Notes: a model not told the origin generated them from the sequence alone. 64,000 bases of DNA from an uncultured Fluviicola sp. (GCF_946478805.1 NZ_CAMLDC010000016.1:1-64000), one strand, 5' to 3'; counted from the stretch's first letter, positions 52,883 to 62,940 are shown. Program-made: numbers and translations.

Positions 52883-54781
52883 ATGTTGAAGAAACTGTGT
52901 AATGCCCTCCCGATAACGCTGCAAAGTTTGTTGCTACGCATTACACTCATCTTATTGTTGATGACAATTACACGGGTCGTTTTCTACCTCTTCAACCTCG
53001 ATTCCTTTGCACACGTGCAATTTACAGATTGGTTGGCAGGAATTTGGTTCGACTTATCAACCATCGGCCTGCTTCTGATGCCCTTCATTATTTTCAGTTT
53101 GCTGCCTGAAAAATGGCAAAACAACTGGATCGTCAAAATCCTGCAGGCAATCACCTTTTTTGTACCTACCCTGCTCATTGTGGCTTTGAACCTGATGGAC
53201 ACGGCCTATTATAATTTCACCCTGAAACGCTCCACTGCCGATTTATTTGTCATTGTTTCCGCAGGAAACGATATCGGTCAACTCTTTACCAGTTTCATTA
53301 TGGATTACTGGCTTCTCATCCTTATTTTCATTTTGGGTGTTTATGTCCTGGCAAGATTCTACCGGAAAACCAACTTCCGGAACTGGAAAAACAAGAAGAG
53401 CAGCAAATTACGTGCGGAACTCATCACCCTGATCCTTTCAATTCCCATTTGCATTTTCCTTGGTCGCGGGGGGGCGGGACTCAGGCCAATTTCAGCCATT
53501 GAAGCTTCGCTGTATACACGTCCGGAAAATTCCGCCCTGGTATTGAATTCCGCTTTCACCATTCTAAAGTCCATCGGTATGGATGACCTGGAAGAGAAGA
53601 AGTATTATACAGAAAAAGAACTGGACAAGCTATTCAACCCGATACGGAAAAGTAATCCGCAACATATCTTACCGGACGGAACCAATGTAATGATCATTAT
53701 GCTCGAAAGTTTCGGGAACGAATGGGTGGGGCAATTCAACAAGAGCAAATCCTATACCCCATTCCTGGATTCCTTGCTTAATAAAAGTTGGTATTTCGAA
53801 TATGGAATCTCGAATGGGAAGAAATCCATCGAAGCCGTTCCGACTATTTCTGCATCCATGCCTACCTTGATGGATAATCCATACATTTCATCAGCATACA
53901 GCAACAATCAACTGCAAAGTTTACCGAGCATCCTGAAAGAAAAAGGATATAGCACCGGTTTCTATCATGGTGCAACAAACGGATCCATGCGATTCAATAG
54001 TTTTGCTTCCCAATTGGGGTATGAGCAATATGTTGGTCGATTCGAATATAACAACGACAAGCATTTTGACAAAACGTGGGGAATTCTCGATGAATATTTC
54101 AATCCTTGGACGGCAAAGCAGCTAACCAAAATGAAAGCCCCTTTCATGGCAAATTTGTTTACGCTTTCATCCCATCATCCGTATTTTGTTCCGGAAGTGT
54201 GGCGCTCCAAAGTAAAGAACGGGCCTCATCCAATTTGTAAGAGCATCTATTACGGAGATATGAGTTTGCGCAAATTCTTCCAGCAGGCAGAAAAAGAGCC
54301 CTGGTTCAAAAAGACCTTGTTTGTAATCGTAGCCGATCATACTCCTTCAAGTAACAGCGAAATTTATAACCAACGAACAGAAATGTATCGCATCCCGATC
54401 GCATTCTATGATCCAAGTGGAAAATTACCACGCAAAAGGGAAAAAGCAATTTTCCAGCAGATCGATATCATGCCGACCGTTTTGGACCTGTTGAATATCA
54501 AGGCGGATTATTACAGCATCGGAAACAGTTTCTTCTCCAAAGAGCCACGAGAAGCCGTTACTTACCTCGAAGGCTCTTATTACTATTTTCAGAATGATAA
54601 ATTGTTGGTATTCTCAAATGATAAGATCGTCAACTTGTTCGACTTTACCATAAAAACCAAAAACCCAACAGATCTATTACCTCAAAAGAAGGCAGAAGCA
54701 GAAAAAATGGCAAAGCGTTTGAAGGCCATTATTCAGAGATATAATCATGATTTAATTCATAATCAGACGATTGTTCGATGA
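52883..54781 (+). CDS. LTA-synthase-family phosphoglycerol transferase
   Basis: 632 residues. About five membrane helices in the first 190 residues precede an alkaline-phosphatase-fold extracellular domain. Metal and catalytic residues appear in M-I-I-M-L-E-S-F-G-N-E, N-G-K-K-S-I-E-A-V-P (the nucleophile position, Ser rather than Thr), and F-V-I-V-A-D-H-T-P-S. The enzyme transfers a phosphoglycerol-type group from a phospholipid, leaving diacylglycerol. In Gram-negative Bacteroidota the acceptor is not known. Its stop overlaps the next gene (ATGA), a lipid kinase. Confidence 0.85.
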   Translation: MLKKLCNALPITLQSLLLRITLILLLMTITRVVFYLFNLDSFAHVQFTDWLAGIWFDLSTIGLLLMPFIIFSLLPEKWQNNWIVKILQAITFFVPTLLIVALNLMDTAYYNFTLKRSTADLFVIVSAGNDIGQLFTSFIMDYWLLILIFILGVYVLARFYRKTNFRNWKNKKSSKLRAELITLILSIPICIFLGRGGAGLRPISAIEASLYTRPENSALVLNSAFTILKSIGMDDLEEKKYYTEKELDKLFNPIRKSNPQHILPDGTNVMIIMLESFGNEWVGQFNKSKSYTPFLDSLLNKSWYFEYGISNGKKSIEAVPTISASMPTLMDNPYISSAYSNNQLQSLPSILKEKGYSTGFYHGATNGSMRFNSFASQLGYEQYVGRFEYNNDKHFDKTWGILDEYFNPWTAKQLTKMKAPFMANLFTLSSHHPYFVPEVWRSKVKNGPHPICKSIYYGDMSLRKFFQQAEKEPWFKKTLFVIVADHTPSSNSEIYNQRTEMYRIPIAFYDPSGKLPRKREKAIFQQIDIMPTVLDLLNIKADYYSIGNSFFSKEPREAVTYLEGSYYYFQNDKLLVFSNDKIVNLFDFTIKTKNPTDLLPQKKAEAEKMAKRLKAIIQRYNHDLIHNQTIVR

Positions 54782-55692
54782 AAAAGAGAATTCGATTCAT
54801 AATCAATCCCATTTCGGGTGGGGTCAAGAAGGCCAAGGTTCCCCAAATGATTGAGGATCACTTAAACCATGACCTGTTTGAGTATGATATCGCAATTACT
54901 CAATATAAGCAACACGCCAAATCCATTGCAGAAGAATCCGCCCGTGAAGGGATCGATATAGTTTGTGCAGTCGGAGGCGACGGTTCCGTTCACGAAGTGG
55001 GAACTGCATTGATCGGAACAAAATGTCATCTGGCTATTATTCCGACAGGTTCCGGAAACGGGCTTGCCCGGCATTTGAAAATTCCGCTGAAAACACCGCA
55101 AGCAATTCAGAACATCAATGAACTGAACAGTATCCGGATGGATACCGGATTGGCAAACGACAAACCTTTCCTGGGCGTTGGAGGTTACGGATTCGATGCG
55201 TTCATTGCCAAAAGGTTTGATGAATACCATATCCGTGGTTTTTGGGGATATACACAGTTGGTTTACGAAGAATACTTTTCGTATAAGCCTCCAAAAATGA
55301 AGATCATCTTGCCCGATCAGCAAATCAAAGGTAATTTCCTGCTTTGTTCCGTGGCTAATTCGTCGGAATTCGGAAACGGGTTTTGCATCTCACCCAAATC
55401 AAATGTCATTGACGGACAAATGGAATTGGTTCTTTTGAGCAAGTTTTCCTGGTGGAGAACAATGGGTGTAATCGGTCGTTTCTTTTTCAAAAGGATTGAA
55501 GGTTCAAGATATATTCGTATCATTCCCTTTCAAAAGGCCCGTATCATCCTGGATGTTCCATTGGCCCACTACGATGGGGAACCCTTTGAAGTCAGAAAGG
55601 AAATTAACCTGGAAATCGTTCCGGCAAGTCTTTCGGTACTTTGTGGAAAAGGATACCTGGAATTCATAAATTTGAAACTTAAAACTGATTAA
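54778..55692 (+). CDS. YegS/DagK-like lipid kinase
   Basis: 304 residues. R-F-I-I-N-P-I-S-G-G, V-G-G-D-G-S-V-H-E-V-G and I-P-T-G-S-G-N-G-L-A-R-H-L are the hallmark motifs of diacylglycerol/sphingosine-type kinases. H-Y-D-G-E-P-F late in the sequence also fits. It phosphorylates a lipid, most plausibly diacylglycerol, using ATP. The overlap with the LTA-synthase-like gene suggests recycling of the diacylglycerol released by that enzyme, as DgkB does in Gram-positives (inference). Confidence 0.88.
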   Translation: MKKRIRFIINPISGGVKKAKVPQMIEDHLNHDLFEYDIAITQYKQHAKSIAEESAREGIDIVCAVGGDGSVHEVGTALIGTKCHLAIIPTGSGNGLARHLKIPLKTPQAIQNINELNSIRMDTGLANDKPFLGVGGYGFDAFIAKRFDEYHIRGFWGYTQLVYEEYFSYKPPKMKIILPDQQIKGNFLLCSVANSSEFGNGFCISPKSNVIDGQMELVLLSKFSWWRTMGVIGRFFFKRIEGSRYIRIIPFQKARIILDVPLAHYDGEPFEVRKEINLEIVPASLSVLCGKGYLEFINLKLKTD

Positions 55693-55693
55693 T

Positions 55694-56143
55694 ATGTTTA
55701 TTGAAACCGATTTGGAAACTGTCCTTTCCCATCTGAACAAGTTGAAAGCTGAAACGAAGCCGGCTTGGGGTAAAATGTCTGCTCAACGGATGGTGGAACA
55801 TTTGACAGATACTATCCGAATTGCAACGGCGGAAAATCCACAGGAACTAATCATTCCGGAAGACAAGGTCGAACGCATGGTTGCTTTTTTATATACCGAT
55901 AAACCGATGGCTCAAGATATGCAGGTTCCGTTTGCAAAAGAAGGCACGCCATTGCGCAATGAAGAACTGGAATTGGCTATTGACGAATTCGTGGATGTAT
56001 ACCTGGAGTTCCAGGAATTGTTTGCCCAAAATCCGGAACTAAAAACGGTTCACGCTTATTACGGGCCTTTAAACTATGAACAGTGGGATTTATTGAATAA
56101 AAAACACCTGACGCATCATTTTACCCAATTTGGGATAATCTAA
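55694..56143 (+). CDS. DUF1569/DinB-like protein
   Basis: 149 residues. W-G-K-M-S-A-Q-R-M-V-E-H-L near residue 35 and the C-terminal K-K-H-L-T-H-H-F-T-Q-F-G supply the His residues of a DinB-like four-helix bundle that binds a metal. The Y-Y-G-P-L-N-Y-E-Q-W segment is typical of DUF1569. It starts one base after the lipid kinase stop, so it is probably in that operon. Function unknown; DinB-like proteins include thiol-dependent transferases. Confidence 0.78.
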   Translation: MFIETDLETVLSHLNKLKAETKPAWGKMSAQRMVEHLTDTIRIATAENPQELIIPEDKVERMVAFLYTDKPMAQDMQVPFAKEGTPLRNEELELAIDEFVDVYLEFQELFAQNPELKTVHAYYGPLNYEQWDLLNKKHLTHHFTQFGII

Positions 56144-56145
56144 AT

Positions 56146-56179
56146 AAAAAGCCCCGATAATATCTATCGGGGCTTTTTT
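56146..56179. terminator. Intrinsic terminator after the LTA-synthase operon
   Basis: AAAAAGCCCCGATA and TATCGGGGCTTTTTT are perfect arms around a five-base loop. It is bidirectional and also ends the small minus-strand gene starting at 56348. Confidence 0.92.
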
Positions 56180-56180
56180 A

Positions 56181-56348
56181 TTAATTTGTTTTCTTAACCG
56201 GGGCAACGATTCGTTTGCTTTCAGACATAGGCGGAGCTTTCTTCACCTCAGACTTTTTCTTAGGTTCTTGTTTCTTTTTACCATCCTGTGCATAAGATGC
56301 TACAGATGTTCCAATTACTGCGATAATAATCAATGCTAAATTTTTCAT
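56181..56348 (-). CDS. Small secreted Lys-rich protein
   Basis: 55 residues, from ATG 56348 to TAA 56181. The N-terminal M-K-N-L-A-L-I-I-I-A-V-I-G-T-S-V-A-S-Y-A is a signal peptide. The mature part is Lys/Glu-rich (D-G-K-K-K-Q-E-P-K-K-K-S-E-V) and ends P-V-K-K-T-N. Codon use is coherent, and the stop abuts the terminator on the minus strand. No family recognised; small basic exported peptides of this kind are common in Bacteroidota. Confidence 0.65.
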   Translation of the reverse strand: MKNLALIIIAVIGTSVASYAQDGKKKQEPKKKSEVKKAPPMSESKRIVAPVKKTN

Positions 56349-56462
56349 ATCCTATTTGTTTAAATTCCGATTTGCAATTTACATGCCAATATACGAAAGT
56401 TCAAAAGATAAAAAAGAACTTCCGCAGTGATGATCAATCACCTTTTGAACTTTTTTACTTTT

Positions 56463-57146
56463 TTACTTTTTAATATATTCTTCCAATTCAAACATCAGCG
56501 CAACAATCCCCGGCAAAGATTTCATGTCAGCAAACTGGGAAAGTTCGGTTTCAGTTGTAAAAACCCGATCAGGAACCCTAACTGCAACTAAACCATTTTC
56601 ATAGTAGTAATAATAAAACTTCGAATTATCTTCCATGGCATCGGAATAATCGTTTGATACATAGAATAGTACTGCTCTTTGATCAGCAGAAATGAAAATA
56701 TGCCAGGTCACACCTCCTCTCTGATTATAAGTTGTTTTCTCCACCAGGCTAAGTCTGGAATTTCTGAATCCGAAATAACATTTGTCATGAATAAAACTTT
56801 GCATTTTCTGCTGAATGCTATCCGATAAGATGAGTGTATCTGTGGAAATCGGTGTTCCAAATACAATCGGATCCCATGGCGTAAGAAATTCACGAATGAA
56901 CAAATCCTGGTATTCTCTTTTCATACGGACAACCGCATCCAATGCTGGCGCCTGGTGACGTAACTCTTGAACATACGGTCGAAAATACTCCGGAAAAGCG
57001 TTTATTCTTTTAATAGAATCAGCTCGAAGTGAATCCGGATTTAGGTTTTGAGTTTGTAATTGCCACGTAAACCCCTCGTGTTTTTGGGCAAGACTACAGT
57101 TGAATGCAATTAAAATCAGGCCATTGAAAATCAGTTTTTGAATCAT
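56463..57146 (-). CDS. Secreted protein of unknown function
   Basis: 227 residues. A signal peptide (L-I-F-N-G-L-I-L-I-A-F-N-C-S-L-A-Q) is followed by a mixed helical and beta protein with a Tyr run (F-Y-Y-Y-Y-Y-E-N-G) near residue 180 and M-F-E-L-E-E-Y-I-K-K at the end. I recognise no domain. It stands alone between the small Lys-rich gene and the divergent EI24-like gene. Confidence 0.7.
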   Translation of the reverse strand: MIQKLIFNGLILIAFNCSLAQKHEGFTWQLQTQNLNPDSLRADSIKRINAFPEYFRPYVQELRHQAPALDAVVRMKREYQDLFIREFLTPWDPIVFGTPISTDTLILSDSIQQKMQSFIHDKCYFGFRNSRLSLVEKTTYNQRGGVTWHIFISADQRAVLFYVSNDYSDAMEDNSKFYYYYYENGLVAVRVPDRVFTTETELSQFADMKSLPGIVALMFELEEYIKK

Positions 57147-57169
57147 AGATAAGATTACAATTCACCACC

Positions 57170-57230
57170 TTTAAAGTTCAAAAGATTGAACTTTTCCATT
57201 CTCAATTTTCAATTCCTCTAACTTCCAAGT
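57170..57230. repeat. A/T-rich repeat of the AATTGAAAAT family
   Basis: AAAGTTCAAAAGATTGAACTTTT contains an inverted pair (AAAGTTCAA/TTGAACTTT), followed by TCTCAATTTTCAATTCC. It is related to the elements near 29.4 and 50.6 kb. Confidence 0.5.
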
Positions 57231-57236
57231 TCTTTG

Positions 57237-57244
57237 TATATTTG
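57237..57244 (+). promoter_or_regulatory. Candidate -7 box (TATATTTG) for the EI24-mut operon
   Basis: Perfect TAnnTTTG, 19 bases before the ATG at 57264; -33 element not clear. Confidence 0.45.
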
Positions 57245-57263
57245 AATTCGAAACGACAGATAC

Positions 57264-58031
57264 ATGGTTCAAGCCTTTAAACATCATTGGATAGGAATCG
57301 AACAAGTAGCAAAAGCACTTCTGAAAGGGAAGTTCTTATGGTTTTTTGTTCCCGGATTGATCGTCGGGCTGATTTATTTCTACTTCCAGTGGCAGGCTCA
57401 GCGGGTTCATGAAAGCATTACGAATATCACAGATGCTGTTCCTCTTGTCGGATCGGCAATTACATGGGTGACAGATGGCGTTTTCGGGATCTTTGATCTA
57501 ATCACTTCCGAATTCTACAAGTTTGTCATTTTGGTCATCCTTTCACCTGTAAACTGCATCCTTTCTGAAAAATTCGACAGTTATCTCACAGGAAAAGAGT
57601 ATAAATTTGATTTGATCCGACTCTTCAACGATTTCCTCAGAATGATCCTTATCGTAATCAGCGCCCTATTCATGGAATATATTTTCCTGGGAGTCTGGTG
57701 GTTATTCCAGCTCATTCTTCCCGAATTCATCGGAGAAACCATATTCTTCCTGATTGCTTCCTTCTTCGTGGGGTTCTCTTTTTATGATTACAGCATGGAA
57801 CGTTACGGCCTGAATTTCTTCAAAAGTTGGGGTGTGGGATTTTCCAAAATGGGCTACATGCTCATCACAGGTGGAATCTTTACACTGATGATAAAAATTC
57901 CCGCAGTTGGGATTATTGCCGCTCCGGTACTAATAACCATGTTATCCACTGCGACTTATATCCTTCTCAACAAAAAGGCTGAACCGGCACCTGCGCCGGC
58001 TCTTCAGGATCAAGATTTATTAGATAAATAA
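57264..58031 (+). CDS. EI24/CysZ-like membrane protein
   Basis: 255 residues with about five membrane helices. The layout M-V-Q-A-F-K-H-H-W-I-G, L-V-I-L-S-P-V-N-C-I-L-S-E-K-F and F-Y-D-Y-S-M-E-R-Y-G-L-N-F is that of the EI24 domain, which includes sulfate-transport-related CysZ. The Pro/Ala tail is short. It lies 11 bases upstream of mutA, so it is probably co-transcribed; a link to methylmalonyl-CoA metabolism is not established. Confidence 0.8.
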   Translation: MVQAFKHHWIGIEQVAKALLKGKFLWFFVPGLIVGLIYFYFQWQAQRVHESITNITDAVPLVGSAITWVTDGVFGIFDLITSEFYKFVILVILSPVNCILSEKFDSYLTGKEYKFDLIRLFNDFLRMILIVISALFMEYIFLGVWWLFQLILPEFIGETIFFLIASFFVGFSFYDYSMERYGLNFFKSWGVGFSKMGYMLITGGIFTLMIKIPAVGIIAAPVLITMLSTATYILLNKKAEPAPAPALQDQDLLDK

Positions 58032-58042
58032 AGAATAAAAAC

Positions 58043-59371
58043 ATGAATGACTTATTCTCATCCTTCCAAGCTAGTTCCAAAGAGGAATGGATTGCCATCC
58101 TGAAAAAGGAACTCAAGGGTGAACCGATCGATACATTAAACAAATTCAATAAGGTAGAGGAAATTACATTTCCCAGTTATTTCCACTCTGAAGATCAGAA
58201 AGTCCATTTCTCAGATCCGGGATTAGCTCCTTATACCAGGGGAATTCAGTCGAAAAACAACGATTGGACGATTGCAACTACTTTCCGGATTACAAATCCA
58301 AAAGAAACAAATACCGAAATCATTGCTGCATTGATGGCCGGAACCGACCATTTGGTTCTTGAAGCAACAAACGCAGATCCCATTGATTTTCATATTCTTT
58401 TGAACGAAGTCGGACTTTCATTCATTCACACCACTTTCAGAGCGAAAAGCATTGAACAGGTAAATCAGTTCTTGGTCTTTGTCAAAGAAGCTCCTGCCCT
58501 GATCGAATACACCGACAACGACGAACTACTAAAATCCAATCTGAAAGCTTACCTGGATAAAAATCCAAACCTCAAATTGTATCATGTAGATGCATTCTCG
58601 GTACAACAAGCTGGTGGAACAACCTGGCAGGAACTGAGCATCGCATTGGCGGAAGGACATGAATTATTGGTCAAACAGATGGATCGGGGAATTGACTGTG
58701 ATACTGCAGCAGCGGCTATTCATTTCACATTCGGAATCGGAAGCAAATATTTCTTCGAGTTGGCCAAAATCCGGGCATTCAGGACATGCTGGGCACAAAT
58801 CGTTTCGGCATATTCACCAAAACATACGTGTTCACTGGCAGCAACGATCACAGCACGCACCGGATTCTTGAATATCAGTCTGAAAGATCCCTACACCAAT
58901 TTATTGCGACAAACCACGGAAGCGATGTCTGCCGTACTTGGAGGAATTCAACACCTGAATATTCAACCCTATGATTGGTATTCTGCAAATGCGAATACAT
59001 CTTTTACCAGAAGAATGGCGACGAATATTTCACTTTTGCTAAAGGAAGAATCCCATTTGCAGGTTGTACTGGATCCCGCAGGTGGTTCATATGCCTTGGA
59101 TTCCTTGACCGAAACGATTGCTGAACGTGCTTGGAGTTCTTTTCAATGGATTGAACGGAATGGAAGCATTTCCAATCCCGAAGTCCGCAAGACACTTACA
59201 GCCGAAATAGAAGAAAAAGCCACCATACGTATTTCAGAACTGGCAAACAAAACGGAAAAAAGAATCGGGATCAATATCTTCCCGAATCCGGAACAGGTTG
59301 CAGCAGACTGGACCGACCTTCCAACTTGTTGGAACAATATGAAGCCATTAATTTTAGAACAAACCCTATGA
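58043..59371 (+). CDS. mutA: Methylmalonyl-CoA mutase small subunit
   Basis: 442 residues. It is related to the barrel part of the large subunit but lacks the B12-binding domain. [32 protein letters not shown] and the C-terminal [10 protein letters not shown] are family motifs. Heterodimer partner of MutB. The stop overlaps the mutB start (ATGA). Confidence 0.93.
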   Translation: MNDLFSSFQASSKEEWIAILKKELKGEPIDTLNKFNKVEEITFPSYFHSEDQKVHFSDPGLAPYTRGIQSKNNDWTIATTFRITNPKETNTEIIAALMAGTDHLVLEATNADPIDFHILLNEVGLSFIHTTFRAKSIEQVNQFLVFVKEAPALIEYTDNDELLKSNLKAYLDKNPNLKLYHVDAFSVQQAGGTTWQELSIALAEGHELLVKQMDRGIDCDTAAAAIHFTFGIGSKYFFELAKIRAFRTCWAQIVSAYSPKHTCSLAATITARTGFLNISLKDPYTNLLRQTTEAMSAVLGGIQHLNIQPYDWYSANANTSFTRRMATNISLLLKEESHLQVVLDPAGGSYALDSLTETIAERAWSSFQWIERNGSISNPEVRKTLTAEIEEKATIRISELANKTEKRIGINIFPNPEQVAADWTDLPTCWNNMKPLILEQTL

Positions 59372-61500
59372 GTATCCGCAAATCATTTGAAGAAGTATCC
59401 TTAAATGCGGATAGCTTATCCGGATCAGCTGAAAAAGGTGTTTTTTCCACATCCGAGAAAATAGAACTGAATAGTTATTACAACGAAAGCGACCTGAATG
59501 GGATCGGTCATTTGGGCTTTGTGAGTGGAAAAGCTCCTTTCTTACGTGGCCCATACGGATCCATGTATGCAATCCGTCCCTGGACAGTTCGCCAATACGC
59601 CGGATTTTCAACGGCAGAAGAATCGAATGCTTTTTACAGGAGAAATTTAGCAGCAGGACAAAAAGGGCTTTCCGTTGCTTTTGACTTAGCTACTCACCGC
59701 GGATACGACTCAGATCATGAACGTGTAGTCGGCGATGTCGGGAAGGCCGGAGTGGCTATCGATTCGATTTTGGATATGAAAATCCTCTTCGATCAGATTC
59801 CGTTGAATGAAATGTCCGTTTCAATGACTATGAACGGTGCCGTAATTCCGATCATGGCATTTTATATCGTTGCTGCGGAGGAACAAGGTGTAAAACAGGA
59901 AGAACTTTCCGGAACCATTCAAAATGACATTCTAAAAGAATTCATGGTGCGGAACACTTACATTTATCCACCTGCTCCATCCATGCGAATCATCGCGGAT
60001 ATTTTTGCTTACACAGCAGAAAAAATGCCGCGCTTCAATTCCATTTCCATTTCAGGCTACCACATGCAGGAAGCCGGTGCAACTGCGAGTATCGAACTGG
60101 CCTATACACTGGCAGACGGATTAGAGTATTTAAGAGCAGGAATCAACGCAGGAATGGATGTAGATAGTTTCGCTCCGCGTTTGAGTTTCTTTTGGGCAAT
60201 CGGGATGAATCATTTCATGGAAATTGCAAAAATGAGAGCCGGAAGATTGCTTTGGTCCAAACTGGTGGCACAATTCAATCCGAAAAATGAAAAATCATTG
60301 GCTCTTAGAACCCATTGTCAGACTTCAGGTTGGAGCTTGACAGAGCAAGATCCATTTAACAATATTGCCCGGACGTGTATTGAAGCAATGGCCGCAGGTT
60401 TTGGTGGAACACAATCCCTGCATACCAACGCATTGGATGAAGCAATCGCATTACCAACCGACTTTTCTGCCCGAATTGCCAGAAACACTCAGATTTATCT
60501 TCAACAGGAAACCGGAATGACCGATATCATTGATCCATGGGGAGGAAGCTACTATGTGGAGAAACTGACAGAACAGTTGGTGGAGGAATCCTGGAAGTTG
60601 ATTCAGGAAGTGGAAGAATTGGGGGGAATGGCAAAAGCGATTGAAACAGGAATTCCGAAAATGCGCATTGAAGAAGCGGCTGCACGCAAACAAGCTCGTA
60701 TCGATGCCGGAAAAGATATTATCGTAGGTGTAAATCGCTACCAATTGGAAAAAGAGGATGCGATGGACATCCTGGAAGTCGACAATACGAAAGTACGTCA
60801 GTCGCAATTGGAGCGATTGAAAACCTTGCGTGACAACAGGAACCCGGAACGTGTTAAAGCTGCCCTTGAAAAACTGGAAGAAGCTGCCCGAACCGGGAAA
60901 GGAAACTTATTGGAAATTGCTGTTGAATGTGCACGGGAACGCGCATCATTGGGTGAAATTTCACAAGCAATGGAAACAGTTTTTGGAAGACACCAGGCAA
61001 CCATCCGCTCAATTAGCGGGGTTTATTCAGCTGAAAGTATGAATGACAAAGATTTTGAAAAAGCAAAAGAACTGGTTGAATCCTTCGCGAAACTGGAAGG
61101 AAGAAGGCCTCGTATCATGATTGCTAAAATGGGACAGGACGGTCATGACCGTGGCGCAAAAGTTATCGCAACCTCCTTTGCCGATATCGGTTTTGATGTA
61201 GACATAGGACCACTTTTCCAAACACCCCGGGAGGCTGCAAAACAGGCCGTCGAAAATGATGTGCATGTGTTGGGAGTTTCTTCTCTTGCTGCAGGACATA
61301 AAACATTGGTCCCGCAAGTAATCGAGGAATTGAAAGCATTGGGCAGACCGGATATCATGGTCGTTGCAGGCGGGGTTATTCCTGCACAAGATTACGATTT
61401 CCTTTATGACGCGGGAGTTTTCGGCGTTTTCGGACCAGGAACAAAGATTTCGAAAGCCGCACAGAAAATACTGGAATTACTGATTCAAAGTGCCGAATAA
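59368..61500 (+). CDS. mutB: Methylmalonyl-CoA mutase large subunit
   Basis: 710 residues from the ATG at 59368 ([10 protein letters not shown]), which shares ATGA with the mutA stop; the frame opens 14 codons earlier, inside mutA. The barrel shows [20 protein letters not shown]. The B12 domain near the C-terminus has [10 protein letters not shown], the lower-ligand His, followed by [10 protein letters not shown]. It interconverts succinyl-CoA and methylmalonyl-CoA with adenosylcobalamin. QueG elsewhere in the window also needs cobalamin. Confidence 0.96.
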   Translation: MSIRKSFEEVSLNADSLSGSAEKGVFSTSEKIELNSYYNESDLNGIGHLGFVSGKAPFLRGPYGSMYAIRPWTVRQYAGFSTAEESNAFYRRNLAAGQKGLSVAFDLATHRGYDSDHERVVGDVGKAGVAIDSILDMKILFDQIPLNEMSVSMTMNGAVIPIMAFYIVAAEEQGVKQEELSGTIQNDILKEFMVRNTYIYPPAPSMRIIADIFAYTAEKMPRFNSISISGYHMQEAGATASIELAYTLADGLEYLRAGINAGMDVDSFAPRLSFFWAIGMNHFMEIAKMRAGRLLWSKLVAQFNPKNEKSLALRTHCQTSGWSLTEQDPFNNIARTCIEAMAAGFGGTQSLHTNALDEAIALPTDFSARIARNTQIYLQQETGMTDIIDPWGGSYYVEKLTEQLVEESWKLIQEVEELGGMAKAIETGIPKMRIEEAAARKQARIDAGKDIIVGVNRYQLEKEDAMDILEVDNTKVRQSQLERLKTLRDNRNPERVKAALEKLEEAARTGKGNLLEIAVECARERASLGEISQAMETVFGRHQATIRSISGVYSAESMNDKDFEKAKELVESFAKLEGRRPRIMIAKMGQDGHDRGAKVIATSFADIGFDVDIGPLFQTPREAAKQAVENDVHVLGVSSLAAGHKTLVPQVIEELKALGRPDIMVVAGGVIPAQDYDFLYDAGVFGVFGPGTKISKAAQKILELLIQSAE

Positions 61501-61657
61501 TTGAAAATTAAGGTTGTTAATTTTAAATCTTTTTTAAAGGATGTTGATCTCAATCGGGTAATTAAGTCAATTTAAAAAGACCCAACGAAACTTTTATTCA
61601 AAGTTTTCGTACATTCGGCATAGTTCTTGGTTTAATCCTTCAACGAAATTAAATATT

Positions 61658-62380
61658 ATGAAAAAGCTTGTTCTAATTGGTGCTCTACTTACTACCAAAT
61701 TGCTGGTTGCACAAGCGCCAGAATATAATGATTTACGTATCCTTTTCGCTGATGGCGACTATGAGAAGTTGGTTCGCGCATCTGAAAAGTATGTGATGAA
61801 TGACAAAACGAAAAGTGATGCTTTACCACATATGTGGATGGGACGTGGCTTATACAAAGTTTCTTTGAGCGGTTCTGATGACGAAAAATACAAGAACGCT
61901 TACAAAGAGGCAATCGGGGAAGTGGGCAAAAGTCTCAAGTACGATAAATCCGGCGACGTTCAATCCGAATATGCTGAATTCTATGACGAATTCAGAAATA
62001 GTTTGGTAGAGATGATCAAAAATGAAATCGAAGCTCCTGACTATAAAAAAGCATCGACTTGGATTATCAAGTATTACAAGATCAATTTGACAAGTATCGG
62101 AGCAAAATACCTGGATGGAGTTTGTAAATATCGAAACGCAGATAAGGGAGGTGCAAATACCATCTGGAAAGAAGCGGAAACAATGTTGAAGACTGTGACT
62201 GATATTTCCGAGTGGAACCAGGCGGAAAAAGACTTGTTGATGATGGGTGTCATACAAACTGCAGAATGTTACCTGAGCGCAAAACAAACGGATAAAGCAA
62301 AAGCTGTGATGGGTAAGGTTGCCCAATGGTATGAAGGAAATGAAGACTTCAAAACGAAATACGACGAAATAGTCAACTGA
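61658..62380 (+). CDS. Secreted TPR-like protein
   Basis: 240 residues. The signal peptide ends L-L-V-A-Q. The remainder is helical with repeat-like units (Y-E-K-L-V-R-A-S-E-K-Y; A-E-C-Y-L-S-A-K-Q-T-D-K-A-K) that suggest two to four TPR motifs. No specific family. A GAAACTTT/AAAGTTTTC inverted repeat lies near 61.59 kb upstream. A strong terminator follows. Confidence 0.7.
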   Translation: MKKLVLIGALLTTKLLVAQAPEYNDLRILFADGDYEKLVRASEKYVMNDKTKSDALPHMWMGRGLYKVSLSGSDDEKYKNAYKEAIGEVGKSLKYDKSGDVQSEYAEFYDEFRNSLVEMIKNEIEAPDYKKASTWIIKYYKINLTSIGAKYLDGVCKYRNADKGGANTIWKEAETMLKTVTDISEWNQAEKDLLMMGVIQTAECYLSAKQTDKAKAVMGKVAQWYEGNEDFKTKYDEIVN

Positions 62381-62394
62381 TAAAAATTTAGAAG

Positions 62395-62427
62395 AAGCCC
62401 CGACGATAAATGTCGGGGCTTTTTTTA
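62395..62427 (+). terminator. Intrinsic terminator after the TPR-like gene
   Basis: AAGCCCCGAC and GTCGGGGCTT form perfect 10-base arms around a seven-base loop, followed by a run of T. Confidence 0.92.
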
Positions 62428-62582
62428 TGTTCTATATTTCTTAACTCAGTTCATGTATTCTCAATACGCCGTGCACTCGAATTGACAAGAACTGAATTGT
62501 GTCGAGAACAAGCCGGAATATTGCTATTAACATACATCGGAGGATATCTCCTTTCCATCTTTTGAAAGTGCGAATCAATAAT

Positions 62583-62596
62583 CCCTAACTTTAGGG
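62583..62596. promoter_or_regulatory. Palindrome CCCTAA-CT-TTAGGG at the ftsB-like start
   Basis: A perfect inverted repeat that overlaps the near-consensus -7 box TAACTTTA (62586-62593) and ends one base before the ATG. A TTG lies 21 bases upstream of the box. It could act as promoter and operator together. Confidence 0.4.
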
Positions 62597-62597
62597 T

Positions 62598-62882
62598 ATG
62601 AAAAAATACCTCATCCCGTTTAAGAACAAATACATCCTGGCTCTTTGCCTGTTCCTGGTGTACAACCTGTTCCTGGATGAAGTGGATATTTTCACGATTA
62701 TCAATCAGAATAAGAAGATTTCGGAATTGCGCTCAGCCCAATCGGAAATGAACCTGAAGTTGAAAGACACCAAATATATCCTTTCCCAGATCAAAGATTT
62801 ATCTTACCTGGAAAAACTCGCACGGGAAGATAAATTATTCAAGAAAGATGATGAGGATATCTTTGTAATCACATACAAGTAA
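62598..62882 (+). CDS. FtsB/DivIC-family cell-division protein
   Basis: 94 residues. One N-terminal membrane helix (Y-I-L-A-L-C-L-F-L-V-Y-N-L-F-L, about 12-26) is followed by a coiled coil (N-Q-N-K-K-I-S-E-L-R-S-A-Q-S-E-M) and L-E-K-L-A-R-E-D-K-L-F-K-K, the conserved C-terminal patch of septum formation initiators. It is a divisome scaffold with FtsL/FtsQ equivalents. The usual neighbours (enolase, ftsL) are not here. Confidence 0.87.
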   Translation: MKKYLIPFKNKYILALCLFLVYNLFLDEVDIFTIINQNKKISELRSAQSEMNLKLKDTKYILSQIKDLSYLEKLAREDKLFKKDDEDIFVITYK

Positions 62883-62940
62883 GGTTTAAACAGTTCAAAA
62901 AGTTAAAGGGTTTCAAAAGAAAGTTATTCAAGAAAATCAA

